This document shows positions 33,233-46,935 of a stretch of DNA of 64,000 nucleotides, one piece after another. Within the stretch, counting starts at the first letter, position 1, and each line of letters opens with the position of its first letter. The notes beneath the pieces are model-generated. The model did no database searches, was not told where the DNA came from, and saw only the letters and a list, made by a program, of their open reading frames with translations. The position numbers and the translations under genes are program-made. Origin of the DNA: Chlorokybus atmophyticus (taxonomy: Eukaryota > Streptophyta > Chlorokybophyceae > Chlorokybales > Chlorokybaceae); contig RHPI01000890.1 of assembly GCA_009103225.1 (NCBI GenBank), positions 151,579 through 215,578 on the forward strand. Reading direction: 5' to 3'.

Positions 33233-34700
33233 ATGGTGCTTGCGGCAGCAACAGCTGTGCTCAGCGCTTTGCCCGCCGCTTGGGCCAAGCAGCAGCGTAG
33301 CACTCCAGCTGTGTCCACCAACCCTTCCTCCCAGGCTTCAGCAGCTGAGCAGCAACGCAGCGCCTTCCTCGGCCGGCCTGTCAGCTTGCAACGGCAGGTC
33401 AGTCTGTGCTGAGGCTTTACGTTGGCTTTATTCGACATCAAGCAAGCTGTCTCACGTACAATAGGCAACTCTGTGCATGCAAGGGTAAAGTGGTTTGTTT
33501 TATGTTTGAATTGATTGACTTGCTCTTCATTCTGCCACACAGCAGACTGTCTTGCTAAGCACAAAGACAAGGCAAGTACTGCCAGCTGTCCGTGCCATGG
33601 CTGCAAGCGTTGCCACAAAGTCGATGAAGGCGATTGGCCTGAAAGGTAAGATTGGAGTTGTATGCAGGTATACCTGTTTGTGACAAGCAGGGTGAGTGTA
33701 TTGAGAAGAAAAGAGCAGCTTCCACATTACATCAATAACAACAAGTTGTGCTACGATCATGCAGACAAGTCAAACAACACCGCCGCGGGTCTGGCGGTTA
33801 TGGATGTGCCTGTGCCCGAGCTGAAGCCTCTGGACATTCTTGTAAAAGTTTACGCAGTCTCGATCAACCCTGTGGACGCAAAATCCCGCGGCATGAAGTG
33901 AGTAAGCAAGCCAAGTTTTGATTTGAGCTATCTTACAGTTATCTAGATTGATGCGTTTCTGATTGTCCTGTGCTTGTATGGCACTGTGATTCAGCCCACC
34001 CGATGGTTATGACATCAAGATCACCGGCTTTGACTGCGCGGGAGTGGTTGAAAAGGTCGGGTCGGAAGCGTCCAAGTTCAAAGCGGGTGATCAAGTCTGG
34101 TTCTCTGGCGACCGCGTGCGGCAGGGAGCGGTAAGTTGGAATCTGTTAATGTGTGTTTACATGCGTCTGGAATAGGCGTGCGTGTGCAGATGTGCGCGTA
34201 AGTGCGTGCACATGCATGTGTTGAGATGCATATTGTTGATTGCTAGTTGTGTGTCAACGTGCTCATTCAACTTTGGTTCATTGCATGCGGCATCTGGAAA
34301 ACAAGTGTTGACTGTGCCTTGCTGGAATCTACTGGAATCTACTCCAGAACGCGGAGTTTGTTGCTGTGGATGAGCGCATTGCGTCCTTCAAGCCAAAGAA
34401 GCTCGACTGGGCGGAGGCAGCAGCCATGCCACTGGTGCTGATCACTGCTTGGGAAGCCTTCTTTGAGCAGCTGCATGCAGGTTGGTTGTTGCCCGCACTC
34501 ACACAACCACACATGCTGCCTCGTGGTTCACATGACACGTGTGCCCATGCATGCTGCAAGCACATATGTCCTGTCTTGCTGCAGAGAAGTATGATCCTAA
34601 GTCTGGCAAGAAGCAGCCAATCGCCCTCGTGCTCGGCGGCGCTGGTGGCGTAGGCTCCATGGGCATTCAAATTGCCAACAAGGCAAGGCAGATTGTTTGT

Positions 34701-34731
<31 letters not shown>

Positions 34732-35783
34732 CGTTGTTGTTATTGTTGTTGCTATTGCCCGCTGCTGCTGGTTTTATTGTTGCTGTATCTATGCACATGC
34801 TTGTATCGCGTTGCACAATGCCACTGGTAGCCCAACACCAACCCGTTTACAGTTGCTCAACTACACTGTGGTGGCTACCGCATCAAAGCCCGAGACCGAG
34901 GACTTTGCGCGCAAGTTTGGGGCGGATCACGTTATCAACCATCGCGAGCCGCTCAAGCCGCAGCTGGAAGCGCTCGGCTTGAAGGGCGCCGACTACATTA
35001 TCAACACGGCGGACCCGGACGGCAACCTGGACGAGCTGATTGAAGTGCTCAACCCCCTCGGAGGCGTGTGCAGGTATGGTGTGTTGAGCGCTTGCTGGCA
35101 ATCTCTTTCAACATACGAGCATTTGTGTACGTCCATTGATGGCATGTTCACAACGCACATTCACATGTGCGCGTGTGGGTGTGCGTGCATGCATGCATGC
35201 GTGCATGCGTGCATGTGTGCGTGCGCGCGCGCGTGTGTGGGTGCGTTCATGTGAGTGCATTTGCATGTGCGCATGGCTGTATGCGTGTCCGTACGCGTGT
35301 GTGCATGTGTAACTGCTCTTTGGAATGTGATGCTGCATATTGATGGCGCTGGTATAAACTCTATACTCGTATGCAGCATCTTGGCGCGTAAGAAGCCGAT
35401 TGAGTTGGCGAAGGCAATGCCATTTCGCAAGTCAATCACTTTTGAGTACATGTTTGCGCGGCCGTCGTTTGATCTGGAGCCCGAGAGACAGGGCCAGCTG
35501 CTGCAGGAGGCTGCGGACCTGTTCGATGCCGGCGTGCTGAAGTCCACACTGACCAAGACGCTCGACATGTGGACACAGGTACACATGCACGCGTACAGTG
35601 CGCTTGCAGGTGTGCACAGGTTGCTCTTGTAGTGTATGAATGCGTGTTGAGTATTATACTACTACTGCAGTAATCAAAGTATACACTCTAACATTCTTGT
35701 GCCTGCAGCTGGCAGATGCTCATGAGCTTGCTGAGTCGGGTCAGTTGCTGGGTAAAGTAGCTCTGGTGGCTATCAAGCCGTAA
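33233..35783 (+). CDS. Plastid-targeted MDR quinone oxidoreductase-like enzyme
   Basis: A medium-chain dehydrogenase/reductase of the zinc-independent quinone oxidoreductase type, using NAD(P)H. Nine exons (33233-33397, 33543-33645, 33765-33897, 33995-34130, 34348-34480, 34585-34682, 34853-35073, 35377-35578, 35709-35783) sum to 1266 nt, giving 421 residues. The first 75 or so are Ala/Ser/Gln-rich with few acidic residues, like a plastid transit peptide. The GroES-like part reads SINPVDAKSRG and GFDCAGVVEKVG. The nucleotide-binding turn is GGAGGVGSMGIQIA, followed by FGADHVINHRE. I see no zinc-binding Cys cluster. Exon 2 begins at a CAGCAG tandem acceptor, so one Gln may be optional. The intron after 34682 needs a GC donor (AAG then GCAAGG). 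The exact substrate is not known. Confidence 0.88.
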
Positions 35784-36855
<1,072 letters not shown>

Positions 36856-37124
36856 GACTGCACTTACAAGTGGTAGTTTGTGTGAGGTTTGAAGTCCTGA
36901 CCTGTTGACATTACAGTCCACGCAAACTCTCCTGTCAAAAGTACAATATGAAGAAATCACCCAATGCATTGCGCTACATGTGGCATGCCACACATATCAG
37001 CACACCCCTTTTGTACACTATAAAGTTACAATTACGCATGAGCAGGCAGTATGCATGGTTGATATAACTGCAATATGTCAATTTGATTGACATCAACATA
37101 CAATAACATACGTGTTCGAACTGT

Positions 37125-39230
37125 TCATTGCGCTCGTTTCAGCCTCGCCAATGCATCATCAACATAGGCCGTGTTGACCCGATCGCACAGGTTCAGCAGC
37201 CACGCGTGCTGCTGCCATATTTTGGAGCAGGGCTCCACGGATCCCGCGAGGGCGTTGAAGAGCGGGACGGGGGCGATGCTGGTGGGCGCGTACTTGTGCA
37301 CCAGCATGGTCATCGCCTGGTACCCAAAAAATACGAACAGCAGCCAGGTTCTCAGCGGGAACGCCGCGAAGGACATCTTCGCAGCAGCGTGGCCCTCCTC
37401 AACGCGCTCGGATGAGTATACAGGCAGGACTTGCTCGAAGTCGTCTGATAGCCAAGGAAGAGAAGTAAGCGTCACACCACTAAGCTAGCAGTACATAGAA
37501 CTAGCGTGTCATAATGATGACGACAATAGAGGTAGAAAAGTAACCTGATTAACTGTAAAACAATTGATCTAATCAATGGCAACCTTATTTGTCTCAGTGA
37601 CAGATCAGATTTTCTGTCATAGAGATAAACGGACGAGTGCCTCTGTAACTTGCAGTCAAGAGAGTCTTGAGTTAAAGAACGAGATAAACCTTGAACGTAC
37701 CTCCATTTCTGTCCATGAGCCGCACAAGAGCAGCAACGTCTTGCATGCCAGTGTTGCCACCCAGGCTGAGCGTTGACATCATGGCGTGCGCAGAGTCACC
37801 CACCAGCACGACGGATCCTTCCACATCATGGTAGCGGTTGCACCTAACCTGAGCATCGAAGAAGGGATCAATTGACAACAACATCACCAAGAGACAGGGT
37901 AGCAACCACTCACCTCCAATGTGGGTCTGAGGGGTTCGCGCAGGAATGCCTCCGCCTGCCGCAATGAGGGCTTCACCACAGGGAAGTGCTCGGCAAACCA
38001 TGCCTGGAGTTGTTTGGGCGTTATGTCGAGGAACTCAGTCGGCATCGACCAGTCCCGTACATACATCAACATGCATGCAGTCCCGTCCTGCTGCGGGAGC
38101 ACAGACAGGTTTACTGCCTCTGGCATGCCTGTAGGGGCCTTATGACTGCAAGACAGCACACACATTGAGTGAGCCGCATAGTGCATTGTTAGTGTAAACA
38201 CACATTGCAGTGTATACGCCAACAACAACAACGACGACGACACCTACTACACACATCTTGCTGGTGTAACGGAAGCTGTTCATGGCGTTCTGCTGCCCAG
38301 TGTAGCTGTCTGCGTCAAGCGGCATCGTTTTCCAGCCCGAGTAAGTATCGTTCACTTTACATTCAAACCCTGGCATGGTTTCCAGAGCCTCGCGCACTTT
38401 AGACCTCACGCCGTCCGCACCAACAAGCAGGTCATAATGCACCACCTGTCCTGAGCTCAAGGTCACTGTCTTGCTCGACAAACTTACTCCTGTGCACCTG
38501 TAAACAACATGCAATCAGTAAACACGACCAGATAATCTACAAAGGAGAATAGCATACTGTGTGACAACTGGCGGTGGCGTACTTGTGGTTGAAGTGAATG
38601 CTGAAGCTGCCGGCATGGCGTAACTCCAACTCTTGCAGTAATGCATTCGCTAGTGCGACTCGGTCAACTAGCATCACATTGTCATACCAGTTTGACTGCC
38701 GCTGCTTTCCTCCTGCGTCAACATGTGGGTTGGTGCCATTGTGCAGGCCACCAATCTTGTTGGGACAAACACCAGAGCGTGCATGCTCACCTGCTTGATG
38801 GGACACAATATGAGTTACAGGTACAGCATACTCCTTCACTTTCTGCCACAAGCCTTTGATGGGCTCCATTGCGTTCTGGGCACGTATGGACAACCCAATC
38901 CCATACCGAGCAATCTTCTCCTGCTCACACCAATGTACCATATGCTTTCCTGTGTCTAAGTAAAGATGCATGCTACAAAATCGGTGCATGCATGCCACGA
39001 TCAAACCAACTAGCGCATGTGTTGCATCTGCAGGCCAACGATGTGATAAGCAGCCAGCTTACCTCCTTTCCCATTGCACGCGGGTCTCCTCGCCCCTCGT
39101 ATATCTCAACCTCAAAGCGGTCAGGACGAAGGAGCAAGTGATGCGCCAGCAGCAAGCCTGTGGGGCCCGCGCCAACAATGACGACGCGCTTGCGCTGCGA
39201 CGCGGGTGTAAACCTCTGTGCCTCTGCCAT
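37125..39230 (-). CDS. FAD-dependent group A monooxygenase (KMO/PHBH-like)
   Basis: A flavin hydroxylase of the kynurenine 3-monooxygenase / p-hydroxybenzoate hydroxylase class. Seven exons (39063-39230, 38791-38920, 38583-38712, 38255-38497, 37914-38145, 37701-37848, 37125-37444) join in phase into 456 residues. The dinucleotide-binding motif VVIVGAGPTGLLLAHHL lies near residue 18, the DG motif as LLVGADGVRSKVREAL, and the second FAD/ribityl motif as VVLVGDSAHAM followed by LGGNTGMQDV. The last exon carries a hydrophobic stretch (TWLLFVFFGYQAM), which could be a membrane-anchoring tail as in KMO. The ATG at 39230 is used because the frame upstream of it has only a TTG. The substrate cannot be told from sequence. 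All introns are GT-AG. Confidence 0.88.
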
Positions 39231-42200
39231 GACTTCTGACGTAGGGAGCAATGCAGAAACCTAGCATTGCGCAAGGCGTAATGAGCTAACATGTACAGTT
39301 GGTGAAGTAAGTACCCATGGATACTTTTCACCACTTGCAAGATTGATAGCGATGTTCAAGACTCCCGCAATAATTGCTGTGACAAGCCGTAGCAATGCAG
39401 GCGTGCAGCAGAGGAGTCAACATGCATGCAACAACAGCAACACAAGCATGACGACCGCCGTCTACACTACTGATACGCCTGGGGCAAGTGCTCAACAGCT
39501 ACAACAAAACATAACGCTCTGTGCAAGCGAACTTTGCCATGGCTTGTGATTACCAATGCGTCAATGTCCTGAAGATAACACACAGTCGCAGTACCGCAGC
39601 TTAAACACCGTTGCTTATCGTGACAGGCCTAACGCCTCCGCCTTTGGCTGTCTAACCACGACGGGAGCTGCAGCGAGAAGACGTGCAAAGTGATAGCGGC
39701 TGTCCAGCACTACAGCTGGCTCCCACGTGCGCTTGTGCTTGCGCCGACTGCTGCTCTCGCTGGCTTGCTTGCTGGCGCTGAAAGCCCAGCGAGAAGCAGA
39801 GCGCCTGTTGCCAGAGCAGTTCAAGTTCAGGAGAAGCGTCAGCAAGCAAGAGATCAACAAGAGCGTCGCTGCATGCTGGCAGCCAGTGACTTTACACTTC
39901 CCCACACGCTGCGCAACGACAACCATGCAGCTTGTCAACTAGCCAGGCAGCTAGCCTCGGCCAGTGCTTCACCCTGGACCTTTTCGTCACTACACTAACG
40001 CAGTCAAGCAAGTAAGCAAGCAAGTCCTCAGGTCGTTGCTTACTCGCTAGGCTAGCCAGCAGCTCCGGAAAATCCCAAAACCAAGCGCACCAGGCGTGGT
40101 CCGCGTGGAGGCAGAGGCGGAGGCGGAGGCGGAGACGGAGCACAAATGAGACCATTTTCACCATTTCAGCAATTCACCATTGTTGCACGTTCACAGACAA
40201 CGCGGTGTGTCACTGAAGGACACAGCAGACAATCACAACGATGATTAACGGCTTCGCAGGCTCCCACGTAGGGACCTGCATCCTGGCCGTCGGTTAATTA
40301 TGTTGCCAGAGGCAGACGCCAGGGCTTGTCGGCTGGAAGGTGATTCCTGCCAGCAGTTCGTGAGCAGCAGAATTTGATACTGCTTATGATTAGTAAACGC
40401 ACTGGCACTGGCACCAGAACTAGCCTATGCCATATGTGGTACTAGCGCTGGCGCTGGCACCAGAGCTACCAAGACGACAGGCTGCCACGTCCCATACACT
40501 TCCTGCTAAAAGCTGCTTTCGGCAGCTGAGGCGGAATCTTGCTGCTTGCAAAGCCTCAGCTGCCGAAAGTTTTGGCCTGGAACCGAGTCATAGCCTATGA
40601 CTATCGCTTTGCCAGTTGCAACGGTCAGACGGTCATGAACAATAGTGAATCGACTTGACGATTGATTTGGTCGGGATTCTGTTTGTAACAATGCTGCGGC
40701 CAATGTCCCAAACACAGTATCCGAACCGGAGCCGTGGGGTCGGACTGACTGTTATGTTCGTAGTACGGACACAGAAGCGGAGGAGCAAAACATGCCACGG
40801 CTCGGCCCGTGTCAGAGCGAGACAAGTTGTCCCACTGCATCACGCCTCGCCACTGGCAAGCCGCATTTGGCGACTGGTGGGTATACAACGGTCAGCGTTA
40901 AAGCCTTCAGTGCTAATGCATGGACTTGGTCTGAACTTGAAGGCGCTTTTGGCTCACGACATGGTTGAATGTGACACGTACGAACGCGGATGAAATAAGT
41001 CAACACAGCACCACAAATTCAGGAATTACTCCAAACATGAGAGTTTTGCGCAAGAGCACAATTGAAGATACATGTTCGCATTGAACACAATGGCACACAT
41101 TATACAATCATGAGCATACATACACATACCCCTCTCGCCTGCTTGCTTGCACCCACTGCCGCATTTGCACGCACGAAAGCACATACCTTCAATTTGGTGG
41201 GCAAGCTGGGTTGTGAGTTTAATGACTACACCCCCCGGCCAAATTTGTAAGTGTTACCTCGTTTGATGTACACGGCCTATTGCATTGTGTATATTATTTT
41301 ATGATCTTTTGCAACATCCCTCGTAACGTATATATGTATGGCATACAATATGGACGCATTAACGTACCATATTTCATGATCACACACAACATGTAATGCA
41401 TGTACATATAATACGCGTCATGTCAATGACTGAACACACGCACGCATGACACACAATATTAACACTGGGCTGGCAAATGTACTCTTTTGAGTACTTGTAT
41501 TATATTGAGTGTCGAGAACGGACTTTTGGGACTATGAGATTGTGCAAAAGGTTTTTACGCTTCGTGCAACATGTACATGCCGTACTGTATTAAAAGCAAA
41601 AAATGAAGGGCTGCATTTGTGCTTCCATTTATTGGGAAACAATGTAGTATTTTCGGTAAAGTCATGCCACTTGTAACAGTCAAGGCCAAATTTCGTGATT
41701 GTCATGGCCATTTTAGGGCGTATTTGTGAGGTATCAAGTTTTTCATTTCTTGCGGCGGATATCGGCGAGTTGCGAGTCTGCCACAGATATCGACCGGCCC
41801 TAGGGCCAGTCTGGAAGACGCCAGAAAATGGAGGGCCAGTCGAGAAGGGCTCGACCAGAGTTTCTGGAAGGGCCTGGCGCCAAGTAGTATAAGTTGACCA
41901 TATGAGCAGCAAATGAGGAGATCTTTGGTGCGTCGGAAAGGTCTAGACGTGTACTACGATATTCTGCAAGAATACCTCAGCTTCTAGTTCCGTCTAACGC
42001 TGGAATTGTCTATACAGTAGCATGTGCAGACTGATAGGTATAAAAGTGACATTCTACAATTTGCAATACAACCTTTAGCTCCCTATGTTTCTTGTGTGCA
42101 AGCTTGGTGGTGGTTAGAAGGGGTTGCTAGCGAGTGTCCACTGGTGTGTGCTTGCTTGTGTGACGTTCCAAGGCGCTACACAAGTCGGTGTGTAGCTTTG

Positions 42201-42295
42201 AGCGCATGCGCGTGCATACGCGAGTGGCGGGGCGTGCGTGTGTGCTTGGCAGAGGGGGCAAGGTTCCGGTGTGAATACTGTGCCTTGGTGAGAGG
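39231..42295. other. Intergenic region between host genes and retrotransposon block
   Basis: No supported gene. 39.6-40.2 kb has tandem-like Gly/Arg-codon-type triplet repeats (GGCGGA near 40110-40135). A 17-bp-arm hairpin lies at 40516-40569. 41.0-42.0 kb is AT-rich and has no long frame. Confidence 0.5.
40516..40569. repeat. Hairpin, 17-bp arms
   Basis: Arms 40516-40532 and 40553-40569 are exact reverse complements with a 20-nt loop. It is intergenic, upstream of the retrotransposon block. Confidence 0.85.
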
Positions 42296-42430
42296 GTTGT
42301 TGATTGGACCAACTCACAGGTGGCAAGGCACGACCACCGTCACAACTGGTATTGGTTTACAAAGGGAGAGCGGAAGTGTGTCGGCGTTTACACTTTTCAT
42401 TCGGAAGCGGAGTGTAGTGTGTTAGTGGAG

Positions 42431-43455
42431 ATGGAGGATGCTCGCATGGAAGAGCTTCAAGCTGCCATCTTAGCATTGAGGGAAGAGCTTCATCACACTC
42501 AAGCGGCGGCACAAGCACAACGCGAGGCGTATGAGCATGCGATGGCGCGTGTACAAGTTCCCATGGCATCAAGCTCGCGCGTGCATGTGAAGGTGCCAAA
42601 GCCCAAGCCATTCAAGGGTCAACGTGATGGAGATGCAGTGGATGAATGGATTTTTCAAGTATCGTCTTGGTTGAAGCTCACGAAGGTGCCCACGCGTCTG
42701 CACGTGGAGGTTGCAGCGACTGTGCTTGAAGGTGCAGCACTTGTGTGGTGGAGGCATCGATGTACGCGTATTGCAAACAGGCGCTACCATTGACCACCAT
42801 GGAACAGTTGGCACTGGAGGTCAGGCATCAATTTGTTCCCGTTGAGAGCGTGAAGGCCGCACGCGACAAACTTGCAGCCCTTGTGCAAATGGGGTCGGTG
42901 ATGGCGTACACGGCCGCGTTTCAGCGATTGGTGATGTCCATACCCAATATGACCGAGGAGGAGCAGTTGGACAGGTATACACGTGGGTTAAAACCTTTGG
43001 GGCGTAAAGAAGTGGAGCTACGGGACCCGAAGACACTCGCGGAGGCTATACGCATCGCGGAGCGTCTCGACGCGTTGTACTTCAAGTCCACCACAAGAAG
43101 CACTGACTGGAGGCAAAAGCTTGGTGATCAGCCCCGGGGAGGCTTTCAACATGCATGGAGACGAGGAGAACCAAGTTTAGCGCTTGCTAATGGAGGTGGA
43201 GCTGACTCTGGGCTTGCACCAATGGAGGTGGGTGCCATACACACGCATGAAAGTGAGCCGAAGCACGGCGGACGTGGTGAAAGAGGTAAAGATGTGCTAA
43301 AGTGTTATGCGTGTGGGTCGATTGAGCATTTGGCGTACGGATGCCCCAAACGAAGCACGCAAAGGCCAACACCGGATGGCAACCCTCGCCGTGATCGTCG
43401 CGTCAACACCATGGAGCAAAATGGCGTGGAGCAGGAAAACGACTTCCCCCAGTAG
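42431..43455 (+). pseudogene. gag of the Ty3/gypsy element, frameshifted
   Basis: The ATG at 42431 opens MEDARMEELQAAILALREEL, a coiled-coil start. The frame moves once near 42745, between GAALVWW and the continuing capsid-like part (AYCKQALPL, VPVESVKAARDKLAAL). The C-terminal zinc knuckle at 43303-43344 reads CYACGSIEHLAYGC, a standard CX2CX4HX4C nucleic-acid-binding motif. The frame ends at a TAG at 43453-43455, before the protease. Confidence 0.85.
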
Positions 43456-43508
43456 GTGAGGAGGCTACTGCTGGGGATAGGAAGGAGCCTCATGCACGGA
43501 CGGATGCT

Positions 43509-43973
43509 GTGACATTTCCATCAAGGAAGCAAGAGGAGATGGCTATGAACGCGCCAACGGTGGTCAGTTATGCAAAAGAGGAGACAACAAAGTACTTTGG
43601 GCTTCGAGCACACATTTGCGATGACCAAGGACGATGGAGAGAGTGTAAGCTCATGATTGATAGCGGTGCCAACAGCAACTTCATGAGTATTGATATCGCG
43701 CGGCGTTACGGTTGGCTTTCGTCATTACGAGGAGGTGAAGTGAAGCTCGCTGATGGAGAGCCACCCTCTGGAGGTGATGGCGCTGCGTTTATGACCAAAG
43801 AGTTGTGCGTTCGCATTGGGAAGATAAAGGAGAACATGCGATTTTGCTGCATCACCCTACGGAACGGGTTTGACGGGATATTAGGACTACCGTGGCTATG
43901 GCAACATAATCCATCCATCAATTGGAGGAAGCGCGCGCTCACCATCGAACGAAATGGTGGAGAATCCATTTAA
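43509..43973 (+). pseudogene. Aspartic protease region of the Ty3/gypsy element
   Basis: A retropepsin-like segment with LMIDSGANSNFM (active-site Asp-Ser-Gly, near 43652-43687) and the flap/hydrophobic strand [11 protein letters not shown]. It is in a different frame from the gag end and the following RT, so it is separated by frameshifts. Confidence 0.8.
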
Positions 43974-45515
43974 GCTGCGTCGGACGTCATCGAGGCACGC
44001 ACAATCAGGTGGTACGACAATTGCCCAGATCTGTTATGTGCAATTGAGGAAGTTATTGTCTCCACGGAAGGCAAATGCTGCATGGTTGTGCGTGGTGCGC
44101 GAAAACACTGCAACGTTAGCACCAGAGCTGAGTGACGATGTTAAGACGGCTACGATGGACCCCAAGGTGTGTAAACTTGTTAAAGAATACCAAGATATCA
44201 TGGTGGACGGACTTCCATCTGGTCTACCACCTCCACGGAGCGTAGACCACCGTGTGGAGCTGATTGAGGGCGTGCATGAGCCACCGTATCGACCCGTTTA
44301 CAAGTTGTCACCTTTGGAGCTGGAAGAGGCCGAGAGGCAGGTGGCGGACTTGCTGAAAAGAGGCTACATCAGGCCTAGTAAGTCCCCCTATGGTGCACCT
44401 ATTTTGTTTGTACGAAAGAAGAACGGGAGCTTGCGCATGTGTGTCGACTACCGAGCTCTTAACAACATCACGAAGAGGAATTACTTTCCACTCCCACGTA
44501 TCGACGAGTTGCTGGAGCAATTGCAAGGTGCGCAGTACTTTACAACACTTGATCTTGCTGGAGGTTATCACCAAATCCGCATCACGCCCGAGGATGTGGA
44601 GAAAACAGCTTTTAACACACGTTATGGGCACTACGAGTGGTTGGTCATGTCCTTCGGACTTACGAACGCACCGGCAACATTTCAAACGCTTATGAACAGC
44701 GTTTTGCTGACTTGATTGGTAAGGGAATCCTCGTGTACCTCGACGACATTTTGGTGTACGCGAAAACAAAGGAAGAGCACGTGGCACTTCTACGGCGCGT
44801 GTTGCAGCAATTGCGCAAACACAAGTTGTACGCCCAGCTATAAAAGTGCAAATTCTTGCTTCGAGAGGTGGAGTACCTAGGCCACATCGTGTCGCATGAA
44901 GGCATCAAGCCGGACCCCAACAAAGTGCAGGTGGTGCGCGAGTGGGCTTCCCCAACCAACGTAAAGGAGGTGATGTCCTTTTTAGGCCTTGCGGGGTATT
45001 ATCGCAAGTTTATCATGGGGTTTTCGCGCATAGCTCCCTTGACTGCCCTACTCAAGAAGGGAAAGCCTTGGAGCTGGTCAGCAACAGAAGAACATGCATT
45101 GGCTGCGTTGAAGAAGGCGCTGACGGAGGCACCAGTCCTGGCTCACCCTGACATGGAAAAGACATTTTTTTTGGCTTGCGACGCGTCCGACACAGCCGTA
45201 GGAGCTATTTTACAGCAAGACCATGGCAACGACCTTCAACCAATAGCATTCTTCAGCAAGAAAATGAGTGGTGCGGAGCTGAATTACCCCGTGCACGAGA
45301 AGGAACTTTTAGCGCAAGTCATGGCGCTACGACAATGGCGTTGTTTTTTGGGAGGCAAAAAGTTCTTGCTTGAGACGAATCATTCTCTACTGATGTACTT
45401 ACAAACACAACCTCACCTAAGTCGCAGACAAGCACGATGGCTGGAGTTCATTCAACCTTTTGACTTCGATACAAGTACAAGCCCGGTACGTCAAATGGTG
45501 TTGCTGACGCGCTGA
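43954..45515 (+). pseudogene. Reverse transcriptase and RNase H of the Ty3/gypsy element, broken
   Basis: RT blocks in order are [52 protein letters not shown], and the catalytic YLDD at 44736-44747. A one-base shift occurs near 44700 and an in-frame TAA near 44840. The linker then continues as FLGLAGYYRKFI. RNase H begins FFLACDASDTAVGAIL and includes HEKELLAQVMALRQWR. The frame breaks again near 45475, before a VADALSRL-like end. Confidence 0.9.
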
Positions 45516-45529
45516 GCCGGCTTAATGCA

Positions 45530-46881
45530 ATTGAGGCAATCGCTCAAGTGCAGCCCGAGTGGACCGACCAGATTCGGCAAGTGCTTCGTGAAGACACGGA
45601 GGGTATGAAAGTGTTGCAAGAGCTGGAACGTGCAGCTAAGGACACAATTGGGCATTGGTCAATGCGCGACGGGCTGCTATGGCACCACGGGCGCTTGTAC
45701 ATCCCCAACGTCGCGCATATCCGTGTGAAGTTGCTGAAGGAAGCTCATGATGTGCCCATTGCTGGTCACCAAGGGTTAGAGAGTACTTTGGCAAGCTTGA
45801 AGCATCGTTTTTACTAGCGAGAGATGCATTGCGATGTGCGCGACTACGTGGCGTTGTGCAACGCATGCCAAAGGGTGAAGGCAAGCAACAAAAAGCTAGG
45901 TGGGTTGCTGCAACCTCTCCCTGTGCCATTGTCCAAGTGGGAGCAAGTTACCATGAACTTTATCATGGGGCTACCCAAGACAAAAAAAGGGTACGACGCT
46001 ATACTTGTGTTCGTCAACAAAACCAGCAAAATGGTACGCTTGGCACCGTGTGGTGAGTCTTGCACGGCACCGGAGGCAGCACGCTTGTTCGTGAAGCATG
46101 TGTTTCGTTCTCATGGATTACCACAAAGCATTGTGAGTGATCGTGACCCGCGCTTTACAGTTGTAAGTTTTGGATGGCGCTGCATAGTGCACTGGGTACC
46201 ACACTGAAGTTTACTACGGCATTCCACCCGCAAACGGAACGGGCCAACCGTGTGATCGAGGACATGCTGCGTTGCTACGTTAACGCGCGACAAGACAATT
46301 GGGCGGAGGTGCTTGAGTTGGTGGAGTTTGCGATCAACGACCACCACAATGCAAGCACATGTGTCACTCCCTTCCTTATGAACTACGGGCAACATCCATT
46401 GACACCGTTGACGGCATGGACACCGCAACGACATGACGTGCGTGTGGACGCAACCAATGACTTCCTTACAAAGTGCGCGGACATTAATAAGGCAGCTAGG
46501 GAGGCGCTATTGGTGGCACAAAACAGGCACAAGCAGTACGCGGACGCGCATCGCCGACACCTCACATTTCAGGAAGGCGACATAATGTTACTCTCCGCAA
46601 AGCATGTACAGGTGCGTACGGGAGTTCGCAAGCTGAATAAATGCTGGTTGGGACCATTTAAGGTCAGCAAAGTTATTTCGGACGTGGCGTACAAGCTGAA
46701 GCTACCCGACACCATGCGTGTGCATCCCGTTTTTCACGTCTCCCTTTTAACGGCATATCGAGGACAACCGCCAAAAAGGCCGCCCCTCGAAGTTGGCACG
46801 GATGGTGAACCAGAGTGGGAGGTAGAACACATCCTTGGTGAGAAGTTTGTGCATGGCGTGCGCAAGTTTTTAATGCAATGA
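45530..46881 (+). pseudogene. Integrase and chromodomain-like tail of the Ty3/gypsy element, inactive
   Basis: The HHCC zinc region reads HDVPIAGHQG then CNACQRVKAS, with a TAG at about 45815 between them. The core reads VTMNFIMGLP, where the first catalytic Asp is replaced by Asn (codon AAC at 45956-45958), then VSDRDPRFT and the Glu in QTERANRVIE; the frame shifts near 46165. After the core come the GPFKVSKVI barrel and HPVFHVSLLTAY, then EWEVEHILGEKFV, which looks like the first strand of a chromodomain cut short by a stop at 46879-46881. Confidence 0.88.
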
Positions 46882-46935
46882 CAGAGTTGTTGATTGGACC
46901 AACTCACAGGTGGCAAGGCACAAATACCGTCACAC

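Larger units (their letters stand above)
42296..46935 (+). mobile_element. Decayed Ty3/gypsy (chromovirus-like) retrotransposon
   Basis: Domain order is gag, CCHC knuckle, protease, reverse transcriptase, RNase H, integrase, chromodomain-like end, the Ty3/gypsy order. A 36-nt identical segment at 42296-42331 and 46886-46921 flanks the coding region, and similarity continues for a few more bases. It starts near TG and ends near CA, so it may be the remnant of very short or truncated LTRs. Several frameshifts and stops break the polyprotein. Confidence 0.88.
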
